A stretch of 64,000 bases of DNA, taken from the NCBI GenBank assembly GCA_965198025.1, contig OZ240237.1, forward strand, positions 1,860,001 to 1,924,000, in the 5' to 3' direction. The position numbers and the translations under genes were made by a program. Shown here piece after piece: positions 9,187 to 18,180 of this stretch; within the stretch, counting starts at the first letter, position 1; each line of letters opens with the position of its first letter. The notes beneath the pieces were generated by a model that was not told the origin of the DNA, did no database searches, and saw nothing but the letters and a program-made list of their open reading frames with translations. Source of the DNA: CAYWWM01 sp965198025. Its GTDB lineage: Bacteria > Acidobacteriota > Terriglobia > 2-12-FULL-54-10.

Positions 9187-9197
9187 GTTGGGGAAGA

Positions 9198-9653
9198 ATG
9201 GAACGGATTGGCCGCATTCGGGAGATCGCGGACCGGGTAGCCGTGGCGGAGGGGCTGGAACTGGTAGATGTCGAGTTCGTTGGACGGGGCCGAGGCGCCG
9301 TTTTGCGAATCTTTATCGACAAGCCGGGCGGCATTTCCGTCCCGGACTGCGAGCTCGTGAGCGCTCAAGTCGGGGCGATCCTGGACGTGGAAGACGTGAT
9401 TCCCGACCGCTATACGTTGGAAGTCTCTTCGCCGGGACTCGACCGGCGGCTGGTGAAGCCGGCCGATTACGAGCGCTTTGCGGGAAAGCGAATCAAGCTG
9501 GTGCTGAAGGTGCCGCATCAGGGGCGGCGGCGGTTCCGGGGTATGCTCCGGGGAATCCGGGATGGAAGGATTCAACTGGAGAAAGAGAACGGCGAGACCA
9601 TCGGAATCGAGTACGCCGAGGTCCAGAAGGCGAACCTGGTGTTCGAATGGTAG
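9198..9653 (+). CDS. rimP: Ribosome maturation factor RimP
   Basis: RimP helps assemble the 30S subunit in the cytoplasm. The 151-residue product has the two-domain layout of the family: an N-terminal alpha/beta domain with LELVDVEFVGRGRGAVLRIFIDKPGGISVPDCE and a DRYTLEVSSPGLDRRL signature, then a C-terminal SH3-like barrel (KRIKLVLK... GRRRFRGML). The start at 9198 follows GGGGAAG. It is the first gene of the operon with nusA 56 bases downstream, as in many bacteria. Expression may depend on readthrough of the leader hairpin. Confidence 0.96.
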   Translation: MERIGRIREIADRVAVAEGLELVDVEFVGRGRGAVLRIFIDKPGGISVPDCELVSAQVGAILDVEDVIPDRYTLEVSSPGLDRRLVKPADYERFAGKRIKLVLKVPHQGRRRFRGMLRGIRDGRIQLEKENGETIGIEYAEVQKANLVFEW

Positions 9654-9709
9654 CGCGGAGGCGTGCTCGATGTGCCTCCAACCCGATTGATCGGAACGAA
9701 AGGTAAGGA

Positions 9710-11110
9710 ATGTCGAGCTTGCTGCTTCAACTCATCGACCAGATGAGCCGGGAAAAGGGTATTGAGTCGCAGATCATCGTCAGCGCCATTGAGGACGCCC
9801 TGCTGGTGGCGGCTCGGAAGTATTACAAGACGACCGAGGAATTGCGTTCAGAGCTGAACCGGGAGGCCGGACAGATCGAGATCTACGCTCTCAAGAAGGT
9901 GGTCGAAGAGGTCACCAACCCACAACGCGAAATCAGCCTGGCCGAAGCCAAGCAGCTGGATCCGAAATCCGAGTTGGAGCAGGAGGTGCGGATCCGGAAG
10001 CCAACCGATGTGCTGGGGCGAATTGCTGCGCAGACCGCCAAGCAGGTGATTTTCCAGAAGGTCAGGGAAGCCGAGCGGGAAAACGTCTACAACGAATACA
10101 ATGGGCGCATTGGCGAGATGCTCAACTGCATCGTCAAGCGCATGGAAGGACCGGACCTGATCGTCGAATTGGGGAAGACCGAAGGGCGGCTTCCCAGACG
10201 GGAGCAGTCCAAACTCGAAACGTTCCAGTTCGGAGACCGCATCCGCGTCGTGATCATCCAGGTGGAGAAATCAGCCAAAGGACCCCAGGTGATTGTTTCG
10301 CGGGCTGATCCGGTCCTCGTTGCACGCTTGTTTGCAATGGAGGTGCCTGAAATCTACGACGGCACGGTAGTGATCCGCGCCACGGCACGCGAGGCCGGCG
10401 AGCGCACCAAGATCGCCGTCTTTTCCACGGACCGGGACGTGGACTGTGTCGGGGCCTGCGTGGGAATGAAAGGAATGCGCGTGCAGTCCATCATCCGGGA
10501 ACTGCGCGGGGAAAAGGTTGATATCATCGAATACAACGAAGAGCCCTCCTCGCTCGCGGCCAACGCCCTCAGCCCGGCCAAGATCAACCGGGTTGCCATT
10601 CTGGACGCGGTAGCCAAGCATCTGGAAGTCATCGTGGACGACACCCAACTTTCGCTCGCCATCGGAAAGAAGGGCCAGAACGTCCGGCTGGCCTCGAAAC
10701 TCCTGGGATGGCGGATCGACATCAAGAGCGAAGAGGAAAAACGCCAGGAAGTCGAATCCCAGATGGAACAGCTGGTGTCATCCGGAACGCCGATTTCGGA
10801 AGTGAAGGGAATCGGTGAAAGAACGATTGAGAAGCTCGGCGAGCGCGGGATTACAACCGTGGAACGGCTGGGAGAGATGACGCCGGAGGGCTTGCAGGAG
10901 ATTCCGGGTATCGGCCCCAAAATGGTGGAAAAAATCCGCTTGGCCGTGAATAATTACTTCATGCAGTTTGAGGAAGCCGCTGTCGAAGCGGCTGGGGAGC
11001 TTCCGGCATTTACTGCTGCGCCGACTGCAGAAGAAGAAACCAAGGAAGCAGCTCCTGCGGACATGGAAGGCGAACCGCTTTCTTTCCCCGAGGAGGAGCC
11101 TGCCCCGTAG
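9710..11110 (+). CDS. nusA: Transcription termination/antitermination factor NusA
   Basis: NusA binds RNA polymerase and RNA to control pausing, termination and antitermination. The 466-residue protein has the N-terminal polymerase-binding domain (MSREKGIESQIIVSAIEDAL), an S1 domain (near GRIGEMLNCIVKRMEG), two KH domains (GACVGMKGMRVQSI; LAIGKKGQNVRLA), and a C-terminal helix-hairpin-helix pair (VKGIGERTIEKLGE; LQEIPGIGPKMVEKI) instead of the enterobacterial acidic repeats. The start follows AAGGTAAGGA. The acidic tail ends in a run of Glu/Pro. Second gene in the operon. Confidence 0.98.
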   Translation: MSSLLLQLIDQMSREKGIESQIIVSAIEDALLVAARKYYKTTEELRSELNREAGQIEIYALKKVVEEVTNPQREISLAEAKQLDPKSELEQEVRIRKPTDVLGRIAAQTAKQVIFQKVREAERENVYNEYNGRIGEMLNCIVKRMEGPDLIVELGKTEGRLPRREQSKLETFQFGDRIRVVIIQVEKSAKGPQVIVSRADPVLVARLFAMEVPEIYDGTVVIRATAREAGERTKIAVFSTDRDVDCVGACVGMKGMRVQSIIRELRGEKVDIIEYNEEPSSLAANALSPAKINRVAILDAVAKHLEVIVDDTQLSLAIGKKGQNVRLASKLLGWRIDIKSEEEKRQEVESQMEQLVSSGTPISEVKGIGERTIEKLGERGITTVERLGEMTPEGLQEIPGIGPKMVEKIRLAVNNYFMQFEEAAVEAAGELPAFTAAPTAEEETKEAAPADMEGEPLSFPEEEPAP

Positions 11111-11165
11111 AAGATTTGGGGGGTTCTGGCAGGAACACGCGAAGATTTCGATTCGGGTAGCAACG

Positions 11166-13784
11166 ATGCGCATTAACGAACTGGCGAGGGAACTCGAGGT
11201 AAAAGCCAGGATGATCCTGGAGTACCTGGCCGAAATCGGCATCCAGGAGAAGAAATCGCACTCCAGCTCGATTGAAGAAGAGTTGGCGGCGAAAGTCAGA
11301 GCACACTTCCGCGAACTGGAAGCACGGGAGTTGTCCGAGCCGGCGCCGGAGACCGGGCCGGCAGAGAGCGCTTCCAGCGAAAGCGAACCTCCTGTTTCGG
11401 TGGCGAAACCTGTTTCTCCGGAAGCAAAATCCGTGTCGGCTGACGCGCCACCGACCCCATCTCAGCCAACGGCCGGCGCACGGAAGCCTGTGCCGGGCGA
11501 AGCACCCTTGCCCCCTAGACGACGGGTTTTGCGGCCCCCCTTGCGCACAAGCGGCCAACCGCAGGTTGTTCCGCAGCCCCGAGGCCGGCCGATTCTTCAG
11601 CCGACGGTTCCCCGGCCGCCAGGTCCTGTGAAGCCGCCTGTCCCCCCCCCGGTGGAGCAGCCCAGGGCCCAGGCAGCGCCAACAGCCGCTCCTGCAAAAG
11701 TTGCTCCTGGAAGACCCGCTCCAGCCGGAACTCCTTTGCGACCCCCTGGCAGAGCCCCCGTGCGGTCTCCCCTCGGGCCTGCCAAACCCGGTGAGCCCAT
11801 TTATCGCAGGCCCGCCGGCAGGCCAGCAAGATTCGCGGGACCCCCGGGAGCAGGTCCGGGTGTCGCCCCTCCTCCGGAGCAGGTTCGCAGGGGACCGCAT
11901 CCAGTCCGTGGCCGAACGCATCCGGGTGCAGGCCGGCCCGATCGCGCCAGGCGTGGTGAGGATGGGAGGGACCGCGGCCGGCGTGTGGTCCGCCAGCCGC
12001 GTGCGGTTCCCCAGCCCATCCGGGTGGATATTGATATCACTGTGACGGAAGGCGTCACGGTCAAGGACCTGTCGGAACGGCTGGGCTTAAAGGCGCGGGA
12101 CCTGATCCGGCGTTTGCTCGATATGGGAGTCCTGGCGACAATCAATCAGAACCTGGACCCGGAGCTGGCGGAGCAGGTCGCCCAGAGCTTCGGAGCGCGC
12201 ACGCGCGTTGTCAGCTTCGAAGAAGAAGCCGTCGAGCTGGTCGAAACCGCTGAAGATTCGGGCAAGCAGATAGCCCGGGCTCCGGTGGTGACCGTAATGG
12301 GGCACGTCGATCACGGCAAGACGTCTTTGCTCGATGCAATCCGGGAGACCAACGTTTCGCAGCAGGAAGCAGGGGGAATCACGCAGCACATTGGTGCACA
12401 TGCGGTTTCCGTGAACTCCCGCCAGATCGTGTTTCTCGACACTCCAGGCCATGAGGCCTTCACCCGCATGCGCGCTCGAGGGGCCAAGGTCACCGACGTG
12501 GTGGTTCTGGTCGTGGCCGCCGATGACGGGGTGATGCCGCAGACGATCGAGGCGATTGACCATGCGCGTGCGGCGAAGGCACCGATTCTGGTGGCCATCA
12601 ACAAGGTTGACAAGCCCGGTTCGATGCCCGATCGAGTGAAGAAGCAGCTTTCCGACCGCGGGCTGGTAGCCGAAGATTGGGGTGGAGACGTTGTCATGGT
12701 GGAGGTCTCCGCCAAGCAGGGTACCAACCTGCAGCTTCTCCTGGAAATGATTCTCCTCGTGGCGGACCTCCAAGCTCTGAAGGCCAATCCGGAACGGTCG
12801 GCCAACGGGACCGTGCTCGAAGCGAAGCTCGACAAGGGCCGCGGGCCTGTCAGTACGGTGCTGGTGCAAAATGGAACCCTGCGCGTCGGGGATTCGTTCC
12901 TGGTCGGGGCGGTTTTCGGTCGAGTGCGTGCCATGCTGGACGATCACGGCCGTCAAGTCGCCGAAGCGCTTCCCGCAACCCCAGTAGAGGTACTGGGATT
13001 GCAGTCCCTTCCCCAGGCGGGCGACGCGTTCCAGGTGGTCCCGGACCCGACGAAGGCCAAGCAGATCGCCCACTATCGCGAATCCAAGCTCCGCGAACAG
13101 AGCCTGACCAAGTCCTCCCGTCTGACCCTGGAGCACCTCCATGAGCAGATGAGAGAGGGAACCGTAAAGGAACTGCCTCTGGTGCTGAAGGCGGATGTGC
13201 AGGGATCGGCCGAAGTGCTGTCGGAGTCTTTGAGCAAGATCGGCGATGAGCGGGTTAAGACGAAGGTGGTGCATGCCGGCGTCGGAGCGATTACGATTTC
13301 CGACGTGCTGCTTGCCTCGGCTTCCAATTCCATCATCATCGGATTCAACGTCCGGCCGGAACGAAAAGCCACCGAACTGGCCCAGCAGGAAGACGTGGAG
13401 ATTCGCCTGTACACGGTCATTTATGAAGTGATGGATGAGATGAAGAAGGCGATGCTGGGCCTGTTGGAACCGACGTTCCGGGAGACTGTGGTTGGAAAAG
13501 CCGATGTGCTCCAGACGTTCCGCGTGGCCAAGGTTGGAAACGTCGCGGGCACCATGGTCTCCGACGGACGACTTGCCAAAGGCTCTTCCGTTCGCCTGCT
13601 GCGCGACAACGTGGTGATTTACACCGGAAAGATCGGCTCTCTGCACCGGTTTAAGGACGCCGTATCCGAGGTGCGGTCCGGCCTCGAATGCGGTATTTCC
13701 TTGGAAAACTATAATGACGTCAAGACGGGAGACGTCATTGAAGCATTTGTCACGGAACGAATTGCGACTGAGGCACTGGCCTAG
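11166..13784 (+). CDS. infB: Translation initiation factor IF-2
   Basis: IF-2 is the GTPase that places fMet-tRNA on the 30S subunit. The 872-residue product starts with a small IF2N domain (MRINELARELEVKARMILEY), then a long Pro/Ala/Arg-rich linker (about residues 60-290, typical and unstructured), a second IF2N-like domain (VKDLSERLGLKARDLIRR), the G domain with the P-loop GHVDHGKTS at 379-387, DTPGHEAF and NKVDKP, and the C-terminal domains that bind fMet-tRNA. The start at 11166 is chosen because the IF2N domain begins there; the ribosome site is weak. It is 55 bases after nusA. Confidence 0.97.
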   Translation: MRINELARELEVKARMILEYLAEIGIQEKKSHSSSIEEELAAKVRAHFRELEARELSEPAPETGPAESASSESEPPVSVAKPVSPEAKSVSADAPPTPSQPTAGARKPVPGEAPLPPRRRVLRPPLRTSGQPQVVPQPRGRPILQPTVPRPPGPVKPPVPPPVEQPRAQAAPTAAPAKVAPGRPAPAGTPLRPPGRAPVRSPLGPAKPGEPIYRRPAGRPARFAGPPGAGPGVAPPPEQVRRGPHPVRGRTHPGAGRPDRARRGEDGRDRGRRVVRQPRAVPQPIRVDIDITVTEGVTVKDLSERLGLKARDLIRRLLDMGVLATINQNLDPELAEQVAQSFGARTRVVSFEEEAVELVETAEDSGKQIARAPVVTVMGHVDHGKTSLLDAIRETNVSQQEAGGITQHIGAHAVSVNSRQIVFLDTPGHEAFTRMRARGAKVTDVVVLVVAADDGVMPQTIEAIDHARAAKAPILVAINKVDKPGSMPDRVKKQLSDRGLVAEDWGGDVVMVEVSAKQGTNLQLLLEMILLVADLQALKANPERSANGTVLEAKLDKGRGPVSTVLVQNGTLRVGDSFLVGAVFGRVRAMLDDHGRQVAEALPATPVEVLGLQSLPQAGDAFQVVPDPTKAKQIAHYRESKLREQSLTKSSRLTLEHLHEQMREGTVKELPLVLKADVQGSAEVLSESLSKIGDERVKTKVVHAGVGAITISDVLLASASNSIIIGFNVRPERKATELAQQEDVEIRLYTVIYEVMDEMKKAMLGLLEPTFRETVVGKADVLQTFRVAKVGNVAGTMVSDGRLAKGSSVRLLRDNVVIYTGKIGSLHRFKDAVSEVRSGLECGISLENYNDVKTGDVIEAFVTERIATEALA

Positions 13785-13826
13785 TCCGGACTCCGGACCG
13801 GGATCCTTTCCGTTTAGCCTTCGACC

Positions 13827-14108
13827 ATGCCGATTGGCGTGCTGACGCTGGAACTTTACATCCCACACGCGCATTCCCTAAAAGAAAAGCGAATGGTAGT
13901 GCGAAGGCTGAAGGAACGTTTGCGCGGGCGGTTCAATGTCGCTGTTGCGGAGCTCGCCCACCAGGATTTATGGCAGCGGAGCCGGCTGGGCGTGGTTTCG
14001 ATTTCCGCCGATCCGAAAGCAATCGAGGCGCTGTTGGAAACCCTGCAGCGGGTATCGGAAGAACTGCTGGGCGACGACCTGGTGGGGATGCAGGTCGACT
14101 TTTTCTGA
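13827..14108 (+). CDS. ylxP: YlxP-family protein (DUF503)
   Basis: A 93-residue protein with the complete DUF503 pattern: MPIGVLTLELYIPHAHSLKE, KRMVVRRLKERLRGRFN, the VAVAELAHQDLWQRS segment, and a C-terminal helix. Relatives sit between infB and rbfA in many genomes and have been linked with ribosome assembly. Here the same order is kept: 42 bases after infB and 80 bases before rbfA. Molecular activity is not established. Confidence 0.92.
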   Translation: MPIGVLTLELYIPHAHSLKEKRMVVRRLKERLRGRFNVAVAELAHQDLWQRSRLGVVSISADPKAIEALLETLQRVSEELLGDDLVGMQVDFF

Positions 14109-14188
14109 ACTCGCCGAAGAAGACCTTCGGCATGCGGAGGACGTGACCACGTACTCCATCGGCCGGCCCCGGCAGTGCCAAACCCGAC

Positions 14189-14500
14189 ATGCGGAACAAC
14201 ACTCACCGAGCCGAGCGGCTGGCCGATCGGATTCGGCAGGAGCTCGGGGAACTGATTGAGTATGAGATCAAAGATCCGCGCGTAGGCCTCGTGACGGTCA
14301 CCTCCGTAGAGGTGGCCGAAAACCTGCGCCGCGTTCGCGTGCTAATCCGCATCCCGGGTGACGATGGCGAGAGGCAGTCCAGCTTGACGAGGCTTCTTGC
14401 GGCACAGCGTTTCCTGCGGCACGAACTGGCGCAACGGCTTGCCTTGCGGTATCCGCCGGAGATCTCATTGCATCTGGACAGCACACCCGGCGGCGAGTAA
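14189..14500 (+). CDS. rbfA: Ribosome-binding factor A
   Basis: RbfA is a KH-fold protein that binds the 30S subunit during late 16S rRNA maturation. The 103-residue product carries the family signatures RAERLADRIRQELGELIEYE, IKDPRVGLVTVTSVEV and LRHELAQRLALRYPPEISL. Slightly short at the C-terminus (ends STPGGE), but family tails vary. In order between ylxP and truB in the operon. Confidence 0.95.
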   Translation: MRNNTHRAERLADRIRQELGELIEYEIKDPRVGLVTVTSVEVAENLRRVRVLIRIPGDDGERQSSLTRLLAAQRFLRHELAQRLALRYPPEISLHLDSTPGGE

Positions 14501-14531
14501 CGACTCCGGTTTCACGCAATTGGGAGTCATG

Positions 14532-15437
14532 ATGGACGGAGCCCTGGTTGTTGACAAACCAACAGGGATGACCTCGCATGACGTCGTTGTGACCGTCCGT
14601 CGGCTGCTTTCGGAGCCCCGAATCGGACACCTGGGGACGCTCGATCCTTTTGCCGGCGGGGTCCTTGTTCTTGTGTTGGGGCGCGCCACGAGACTCGCCC
14701 GTTTCTACCGGCATGTCGAAAAGTCGTACTCCGGTACGATCCGATTCGGATTTGCAACCACAACATACGATCGCGAAGGGGATGCCACGTCTGCAGACTG
14801 TGCGCCGGTTCTTGCAGAGGCGCGACTGCGCTCCTTGTTTCGGGAATTTCTGGGAAGGCGCCTGCAGGAACCTCCCATGTATTCGGCGAAGAAAGTTTCT
14901 GGGGTGCCCTCGTATCGCTTGGCGAGAAAGGGGCAGGCGGTCCCTCTGGAAGCAGTTCCGATAACCGTTCACGAACTGGAGCTGGTCGCGCTGGAAGGCC
15001 CCTGCGTCCGGTTCCGCACACGCGTCTCCGCGGGCGCCTACATTCGTTCCCTGGCCCATGAGCTGGGGCAGCGTCTCCGGGTGGGTGCGCACCTGACGGA
15101 GTTGCGCCGGACAGCCGTGGGAGAGTTTGGAGAGTCCTCCGCGATTTCGCTGTCTTCCTTGATGGAACAATCCGTCAAAGGGCTCGCTCCCGTGATATCG
15201 CCGGAGCGCCTGTTGGGGGATTTGCCGGGGATCGTACTGCAGTCCGAACCGGCAGTTCGTGCGTCCCACGGACGGGACGTCGAGATCGACTGCCCCCGGA
15301 ACCTCGCCAGGCTTTTGGATGAACAGGGCCGCCTCATCGCGGTCGCGGAGCGGAGGCGCGGGGCTTGGTTCCATCCCATGGTCGTGATGCGGGAACCGGG
15401 AATGCTCCTGGCCAACGAACCAGGCTCCCCTGCCTGA
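14532..15437 (+). CDS. truB: tRNA pseudouridine(55) synthase
   Basis: TruB converts uridine 55 in the T loop of tRNAs to pseudouridine. The start at 14532 has GGGAG five bases upstream; the adjacent ATG at 14529 is also in frame. The 301-residue protein shows the family opening GALVVDKPTGMTSHDVV, the catalytic motif GHLGTLDPFAGGVLVL with the aspartate in LDP, RQ/RLQEPPMYSAKKVSG, and AYIRSLAHELGQRL. A PUA-like C-terminus follows. It ends the operon. Confidence 0.96.
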   Translation: MDGALVVDKPTGMTSHDVVVTVRRLLSEPRIGHLGTLDPFAGGVLVLVLGRATRLARFYRHVEKSYSGTIRFGFATTTYDREGDATSADCAPVLAEARLRSLFREFLGRRLQEPPMYSAKKVSGVPSYRLARKGQAVPLEAVPITVHELELVALEGPCVRFRTRVSAGAYIRSLAHELGQRLRVGAHLTELRRTAVGEFGESSAISLSSLMEQSVKGLAPVISPERLLGDLPGIVLQSEPAVRASHGRDVEIDCPRNLARLLDEQGRLIAVAERRRGAWFHPMVVMREPGMLLANEPGSPA

Positions 15438-15565
15438 CGGAATGCATTTCGCGCTCATCCGCCGCAAGAGTGAGCTCCCGGAACTGGCTCAGCAACTACT
15501 TCGACGGCGGAAAAGCTCGATGCCGATCTCGGTCGTCTGAAGGGTTTGTTGGGAAGCGAGCATGA

Positions 15566-15594
15566 TTGACCGGCTCCACCCGGACGGTTAGAAT
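15566..15594 (+). promoter_or_regulatory. Sigma70-type promoter of guaB
   Basis: TTGACC (15566-15571), 17 bases, TAGAAT (15589-15594). Predicted start near 15601, 20 bases before the guaB ATG, with AGGAG in the short leader. Confidence 0.7.
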
Positions 15595-15620
15595 GACCTT
15601 CTAGGAGAAAGACAACGTTC

Positions 15621-17084
15621 ATGACAGTTTCCGCTTTCCCCGAAGCGCTTACCTTTGACGATGTCCTCCTGCTTCCGGGCCGGTCTGACGTGCTTCCGAC
15701 TGCTGTAGACACGAGCACGCAGCTCACCCGCAACATCCGCCTGAATCTTCCCATCGTGAGCGCCGCGATGGATTCCGTGACGGAATCCCGAATGGCGATT
15801 GCCATCGCTCAGCAAGGCGGGATCGGATTCATCCACCGAAACATGCCGATCGAGCAGCAGGTCCTGGAAGTGGACCGGGTAAAGCGCAGCGAGAGCGGTA
15901 TGATCGTCGACCCGGTTACGATGGCGCCGGAAAACAAGATCGCGGAGGCGCTCGAGGTGATGCGCCGCTACCGCATTTCCGGCGTTCCGGTCACCCGGGA
16001 CGGAAAGCTGGTCGGGATCTTGACCAACCGCGACCTCCGCTTCGAAACGCGGTTCGACCTGCCCATCGGCGACGTTATGACCCGCGAAAACCTGATTACA
16101 GCCTCCGTGGGAACGACTCTCGACGAAGCCGAAGATCTCCTGCAGAAGCACCGCGTGGAAAAGCTTCTGGTGGTGGATGGCGAGAACAACCTCCGCGGAT
16201 TGATTACCGTAAAGGACATCAAGAAGAAACGCCAGTACCCGTTGGCAACGAAGGACGAGAAGGGCCGTCTGCGCGCCGGTGCCGCCATCGGCGCGACGGG
16301 TGATTTCCTGGAACGGGCGCAAGCCTTGGCCGCCGCCAAAGTGGACGTGTTATCGGTGGATACCGCGCACGGACACGCCACGCGAGTGATGGAGGCTGTG
16401 AGGACTTTGCGTTGCGCGCTGCCGAACGTCGACCTGGTGGCGGGAAACGTCGCAACCTTTGAAGCCGCCTGCGAATTGCTGCAGCTCGACGTGGACGCCG
16501 TCAAAGTGGGCATTGGTCCGGGTTCGATCTGCACCACCCGTGTGGTCACGGGCGCCGGAGTTCCCCAAATCACGGCCGTCGTGGAGTGTCGTCGCGCCGC
16601 GCGCGACGCGGGGATACCCGTCATCGCCGACGGGGGAGTCAAGTTTTCAGGCGACATCACCAAGGCCCTGGCTGCCGGGGCGAGCGCCGTGATGTTGGGA
16701 AACCTGCTGGCGGGCTGCGAGGAAAGCCCCGGAGAATTCGTGCTCTACCAGGGAAGAACCTTCAAGACGTACCGGGGAATGGGCTCGCTCGGAGTCATGG
16801 AATCCGGCCCCAGTGACCGCTACGGCCAGGAAGCGCAGACCCAGCGCGACAAGCTGACCCCGGAAGGGATTGAGGGAAGAGTCCCGTACAAGGGACCGCT
16901 GGAAGCGATGGTCGCGCAACTGGTAGGAGGCGTGAAGGCCGGTATGGGCTATTGCGGCTGCCCGAATCTCGAGGACTTACGGAAGCGCGCCCGGTTCGTG
17001 CGCGTGACCGCCGCCGGCCTGCGGGAAAGCCACGTGCACGACGTCATCATCACCAAAGAAGCCCCGAATTATCGCCTGGAATAG
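15621..17084 (+). CDS. guaB: IMP dehydrogenase
   Basis: GuaB oxidises IMP to XMP with NAD, the committed step to guanine nucleotides. The 487-residue enzyme has normal length. It shows ALTFDDVLLLPGRSDV at the start, two CBS domains in the middle (about residues 95-205), the DTAHGHA segment, the catalytic loop GIGPGSICTTR with the active cysteine at residue 304, DGGVKFSGDITKALAAGA, and the flap region with YRGMGSLGVM. It has its own promoter and is followed by a decayed mobile-element region. No defect seen. Confidence 0.98.
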   Translation: MTVSAFPEALTFDDVLLLPGRSDVLPTAVDTSTQLTRNIRLNLPIVSAAMDSVTESRMAIAIAQQGGIGFIHRNMPIEQQVLEVDRVKRSESGMIVDPVTMAPENKIAEALEVMRRYRISGVPVTRDGKLVGILTNRDLRFETRFDLPIGDVMTRENLITASVGTTLDEAEDLLQKHRVEKLLVVDGENNLRGLITVKDIKKKRQYPLATKDEKGRLRAGAAIGATGDFLERAQALAAAKVDVLSVDTAHGHATRVMEAVRTLRCALPNVDLVAGNVATFEAACELLQLDVDAVKVGIGPGSICTTRVVTGAGVPQITAVVECRRAARDAGIPVIADGGVKFSGDITKALAAGASAVMLGNLLAGCEESPGEFVLYQGRTFKTYRGMGSLGVMESGPSDRYGQEAQTQRDKLTPEGIEGRVPYKGPLEAMVAQLVGGVKAGMGYCGCPNLEDLRKRARFVRVTAAGLRESHVHDVIITKEAPNYRLE

Positions 17085-17099
17085 AAGCCTAAAAGTGTA

Positions 17100-17960
17100 G
17101 AAGCCTGGAAGTCTGGAATTCTTGCCGGCCAGAGCGCCTGGACCATTTTCAGCGTGGATTGCTGTATAGCCCGCAGGTAGCATGCCGCCATAGGTTGCTT
17201 GCGCCGATTAGCGAATTCGTTAAGGTAAGCCTGGAGCTGATGGCGGCCCACGCCGTGATGGGTTCCGAGCAGCCATTGCTTCAGATTGCCGATGGCGCGG
17301 TCTACCAAAGGCACCAGCGAGTAGCTTAGCACGCCATTTGTGCCGTGGGTTTTTCGCTTTTGTTTTGGACGAAGCCTTCCAATCCGGTGAAGCTGTTGAG
17401 GCATTCCTGCCTGCCGATGAGGGTTCCCCCTAGAGTACATGCGATAGCTTCTCCACCGCCACCACGATGAGGGCGGCCTTCCGGCCCTTCAGTTGTCAGG
17501 CTTCCCCGCAAACCCGCCTGGCAGGCCTGTGCGTCCGCCTGCCACTTTGCAGCGGCTCTCGGGTACAAGTTGAGCCGCATGGTTGTGCAACATCATCCAG
17601 CCGTGCGACGTCAGCTGGCGCTGCAAGCGGTCCATGCCGAGCCGCCACGTTTATCCGTGGTCATGAGGTAGGCTGCAGAACCGTCAGCGGCGTTTTCGTG
17701 TTATGCAGAATCGTTCCTGCCCTTGATATCGACAATTAGTGCATTGCCAGCGCTGCGGTTTCAGCGAGTAACCAGCTTCCCGTTTTTTCCTGCCGTGGGC
17801 TGTTCTGTCGTGCGGAAGGGCACTGGTTTCAACCGTGCCAAGCCTCCTCGGTACGCGAACATCGTTGTAAGAATCATCTTCCGCTCTGCCGAAGGCTGTC
17901 GCGAGAGCCTCGGCGCAGCGACAAGGTAGCGCAGGCATTCCTGCCTGTCCCCTATAGTGC
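17100..17960 (-). pseudogene. IS1595/ISXO2-family transposase relic
   Basis: Read on the minus strand, pieces of an IS1595-type transposase appear in order but in different frames. Near 17700-17770 is a zinc-ribbon piece (LKPQRWQCTNCRYQ). Near 17590-17700 lie LHNTKTPL, AAYLMTTDKRG and LQRQLTSHGWMMLHN. Near 17180-17320 is the family C-terminus (AIGNLKQWLLGTHHG, HQLQAYLNEFANRRKQPMA). Frameshifts and at least one large internal loss separate them, so no active protein can be made. No clear terminal inverted repeats or target duplications were found. Nearby 48-bp repeats suggest further rearrangement. Confidence 0.75.
17329..17376 (+). repeat. 48-bp direct repeat, copy 1
   Basis: Begins GCACGCCATTTGTGCCGTGG and ends GACGAAGCC. 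An identical copy lies at 17975-18022. This copy is inside the IS1595 relic. Confidence 0.9.
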
Positions 17961-17965
17961 AGCGA

Positions 17966-17994
17966 GTAGCCACGGCACGCCATTTGTGCCGTGG
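17966..17994. repeat. REP-like palindrome (CCACGGCAC type)
   Basis: CCACGGCAC (17970-17978), a seven-base loop and GTGCCGTGG (17986-17994) form a perfect 9-bp stem, preceded by GTAG. The same palindrome family recurs at 62862-62938. Confidence 0.75.
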
Positions 17995-18022
17995 GTTTTT
18001 CGCTTTTGTTTTGGACGAAGCC
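17975..18022 (+). repeat. 48-bp direct repeat, copy 2
   Basis: Identical to 17329-17376; the first part coincides with the right arm of the REP-like palindrome. The short palindromic unit GGCATTCCTGCC or a one-base variant recurs nearby (around 17402, 17936 and 18033). Confidence 0.9.
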
Positions 18023-18180
18023 GAGCGACAGGCATTCTTGCCTGCCGCCTGTTCTTCAAGTAGCGACAGACCCTCCAGGCCTGTCCCTGCTTTGTGACTG
18101 CGCTACACCAACCCTGAAAATGGCCTGGCGCTTGGATCGAAGGGCCGTGTCTCAGCTCACCGGTTTGCGAGCACTTGGAT

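Noticed and set aside
12087..13874. Long antisense frame opposite infB
   Set aside because: It mirrors the codon structure of a certain gene, has no family motif, and infB is complete on the other strand.
15444..15565. Short frames between truB and guaB
   Set aside because: Too short, no ribosome site, and the guaB promoter lies at their end.
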